Positions 63,281-64,000 of a stretch of 64,000 nt of DNA are shown piece by piece. The position numbers and the translations under genes are program-made. Location of the stretch: positions 434,001-498,000 of the forward strand of contig NZ_LGUI01000006.1 of NCBI RefSeq assembly GCF_002891295.1, read 5' to 3'. The DNA comes from Streptomyces eurocidicus (lineage in GTDB: Bacteria > Actinomycetota > Actinomycetes > Streptomycetales > Streptomycetaceae). Position 1 is the first letter of the stretch. The number at the start of each line of letters is the position of its first letter. The notes under the pieces were generated by a model. That model worked only from the letters and a program-made list of their open reading frames with translations, did no database searches and had not been told where the DNA came from.

Positions 63281-63958
63281 ATGTCCGGACTCTTGTTCGC
63301 GACGGGTTCACCACTCGCCGTCAATGTCCTCGACGCGCAGTCGCTCCTCGCGGCCTTCGGCGTCCTCGGGGTCGGCATCGTCCTGTTCGCGGAGACGGGA
63401 CTCCTGGTCGGATTCTTCCTGCCCGGCGACTCCCTGCTGTTCACCGCCGGCCTGCTGTGCACAGGTTCCTCGGCCGCGGGTGTGCACCTGTCACTGGCGC
63501 CCCTGCTGATCGCGGCCGTCGCGGGCACCTTGGCGGGCTCGCAGTGCGGCTACCTCATCGGCCGGAGGGCCGGCGGCGCCCTGCTCGCCCGCAGCCGCTC
63601 GGCACGCCTGCACGAGGGAGCCCAGCGGGCCGAGGTCCTCCTCGAGCGGTACGGCTTCGCGAAGGCGATCGTGCTGGCCCGGTTCGTGCCCGTCGTCCGC
63701 ACGGTGCTCAACCCCGTGGCCGGAGCCCTGGGCGTGCCCGTGCGCTCCTTCACCCTCTGGCAGGTGTCCGGTGGGCTGCTGTGGACGGTGGGCCTGACCT
63801 TGGGCGGCTACGCGCTGGGGTCGTCCGTCCCGAACGTCGACCGCTACCTCCTGCCCATCGTCGCGCTGATCGTCGCCGTCTCGCTGCTTCCGCTCGCGGC
63901 CGAGCTCCACCGGTCGCGCCGCGCCGCGGCTGCGCGGAGGAACGGGGCGGGTGGGTGA
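63281..63958 (+). CDS. DedA-family membrane protein (putative undecaprenyl-phosphate flippase)
   Basis: 225 aa, ATG with GAAAGGGGAC upstream. DedA/SNARE-associated family: FAETGLLVGFFLPGDSLLF with the conserved Glu and the PGD re-entrant motif, and ARFVPVVRTVLNPVAG with the conserved Arg residues, plus four or five membrane helices. Recent work assigns DedA relatives (UptA) as undecaprenyl-phosphate translocases that return the cell-wall lipid carrier to the cytoplasm. Together with the PAP2 phosphatase under the same operator type it would restore carrier lipid during stress. Divergent from the BlaI-type repressor. Confidence 0.9.
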   Translation: MSGLLFATGSPLAVNVLDAQSLLAAFGVLGVGIVLFAETGLLVGFFLPGDSLLFTAGLLCTGSSAAGVHLSLAPLLIAAVAGTLAGSQCGYLIGRRAGGALLARSRSARLHEGAQRAEVLLERYGFAKAIVLARFVPVVRTVLNPVAGALGVPVRSFTLWQVSGGLLWTVGLTLGGYALGSSVPNVDRYLLPIVALIVAVSLLPLAAELHRSRRAAAARRNGAGG

Positions 63959-64000
63959 AGGCACCCGGTCGCGCGGGCCTCGTCAGTCTTACGGCCCTGG

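Overview
The window is very GC-rich, uses GTG starts often, and has short overlapping operons typical of a Streptomyces chromosome. The best taxonomic marker is an intact secreted microbial transglutaminase (24753-26009) of the type made by Streptomyces mobaraensis and relatives. I saw no rRNA, tRNA, CRISPR array, prophage or complete insertion sequence. The region is accessory in character: several compact functional cassettes are separated by visible gene decay.

Layout. (1) 1-9835: remains of a small biosynthetic locus, with a partial MFS exporter, a free-standing NRPS condensation domain, an acyl carrier protein, a ketosynthase, an ATP-grasp/PLP-decarboxylase fusion, a second PLP decarboxylase and a frameshifted KAS III tail, plus a secreted four-cysteine protein and an unclassified cysteine-containing protein. 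(2) 10259-22221: four co-directional genes for large beta-rich proteins (1575, 781, 1203 and 415 aa) that I cannot assign to a described pathway. The first carries a DUF6603-like core and a YVTN-type beta-propeller; the last ends in a repetitive fibre-like stalk. (3) 22486-27536: alkyl sulfatase, transglutaminase, a probable beta-trefoil protein and a maltokinase-cap-like protein. (4) 27656-34832: a metal-acquisition locus (SbnA-like PLP enzyme, PduX-like GHMP kinase, DUF364 protein, FecCD-type ABC importer, divergent EntS-like MFS exporter) with a Fur/Zur-like dyad between the divergent halves. (5) 35308-44473: LLM oxidoreductase, an OmpR/histidine kinase pair, a GT4 glycosyltransferase, a methyltransferase and a chorismate-lyase-like/ANL ligase/SDR mini-operon next to an IS5 remnant. 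(6) 44637-53546: decay zone with an orphan kdpD, 5'-truncated kdpC and CPA1 antiporter genes, a frameshifted response regulator, a truncated sensor kinase and a frameshifted secreted protein, around an intact sulfatase-like/FAD-oxidoreductase pair. (7) 53661-60525: lipoprotein, two ABC ATPases, a double-FtsX permease and a convergent two-component system. (8) 61084-63958: BlaI-type repressor, M56 peptidase, PAP2 phosphatase and DedA protein, with two identical-architecture inverted repeats in front of the PAP2 gene and between blaI and dedA.

How the genes work together. The strongest candidates for undescribed systems are the four-gene giant beta-protein operon, the putative zinc or iron metallophore locus, and the BlaI/M56-controlled PAP2 + DedA set. 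The last combines enzymes whose families dephosphorylate and recycle undecaprenyl (pyro)phosphate, so it looks like an envelope-stress module for the lipid carrier. Functional statements come from sequence motifs read by eye; no database search was possible.
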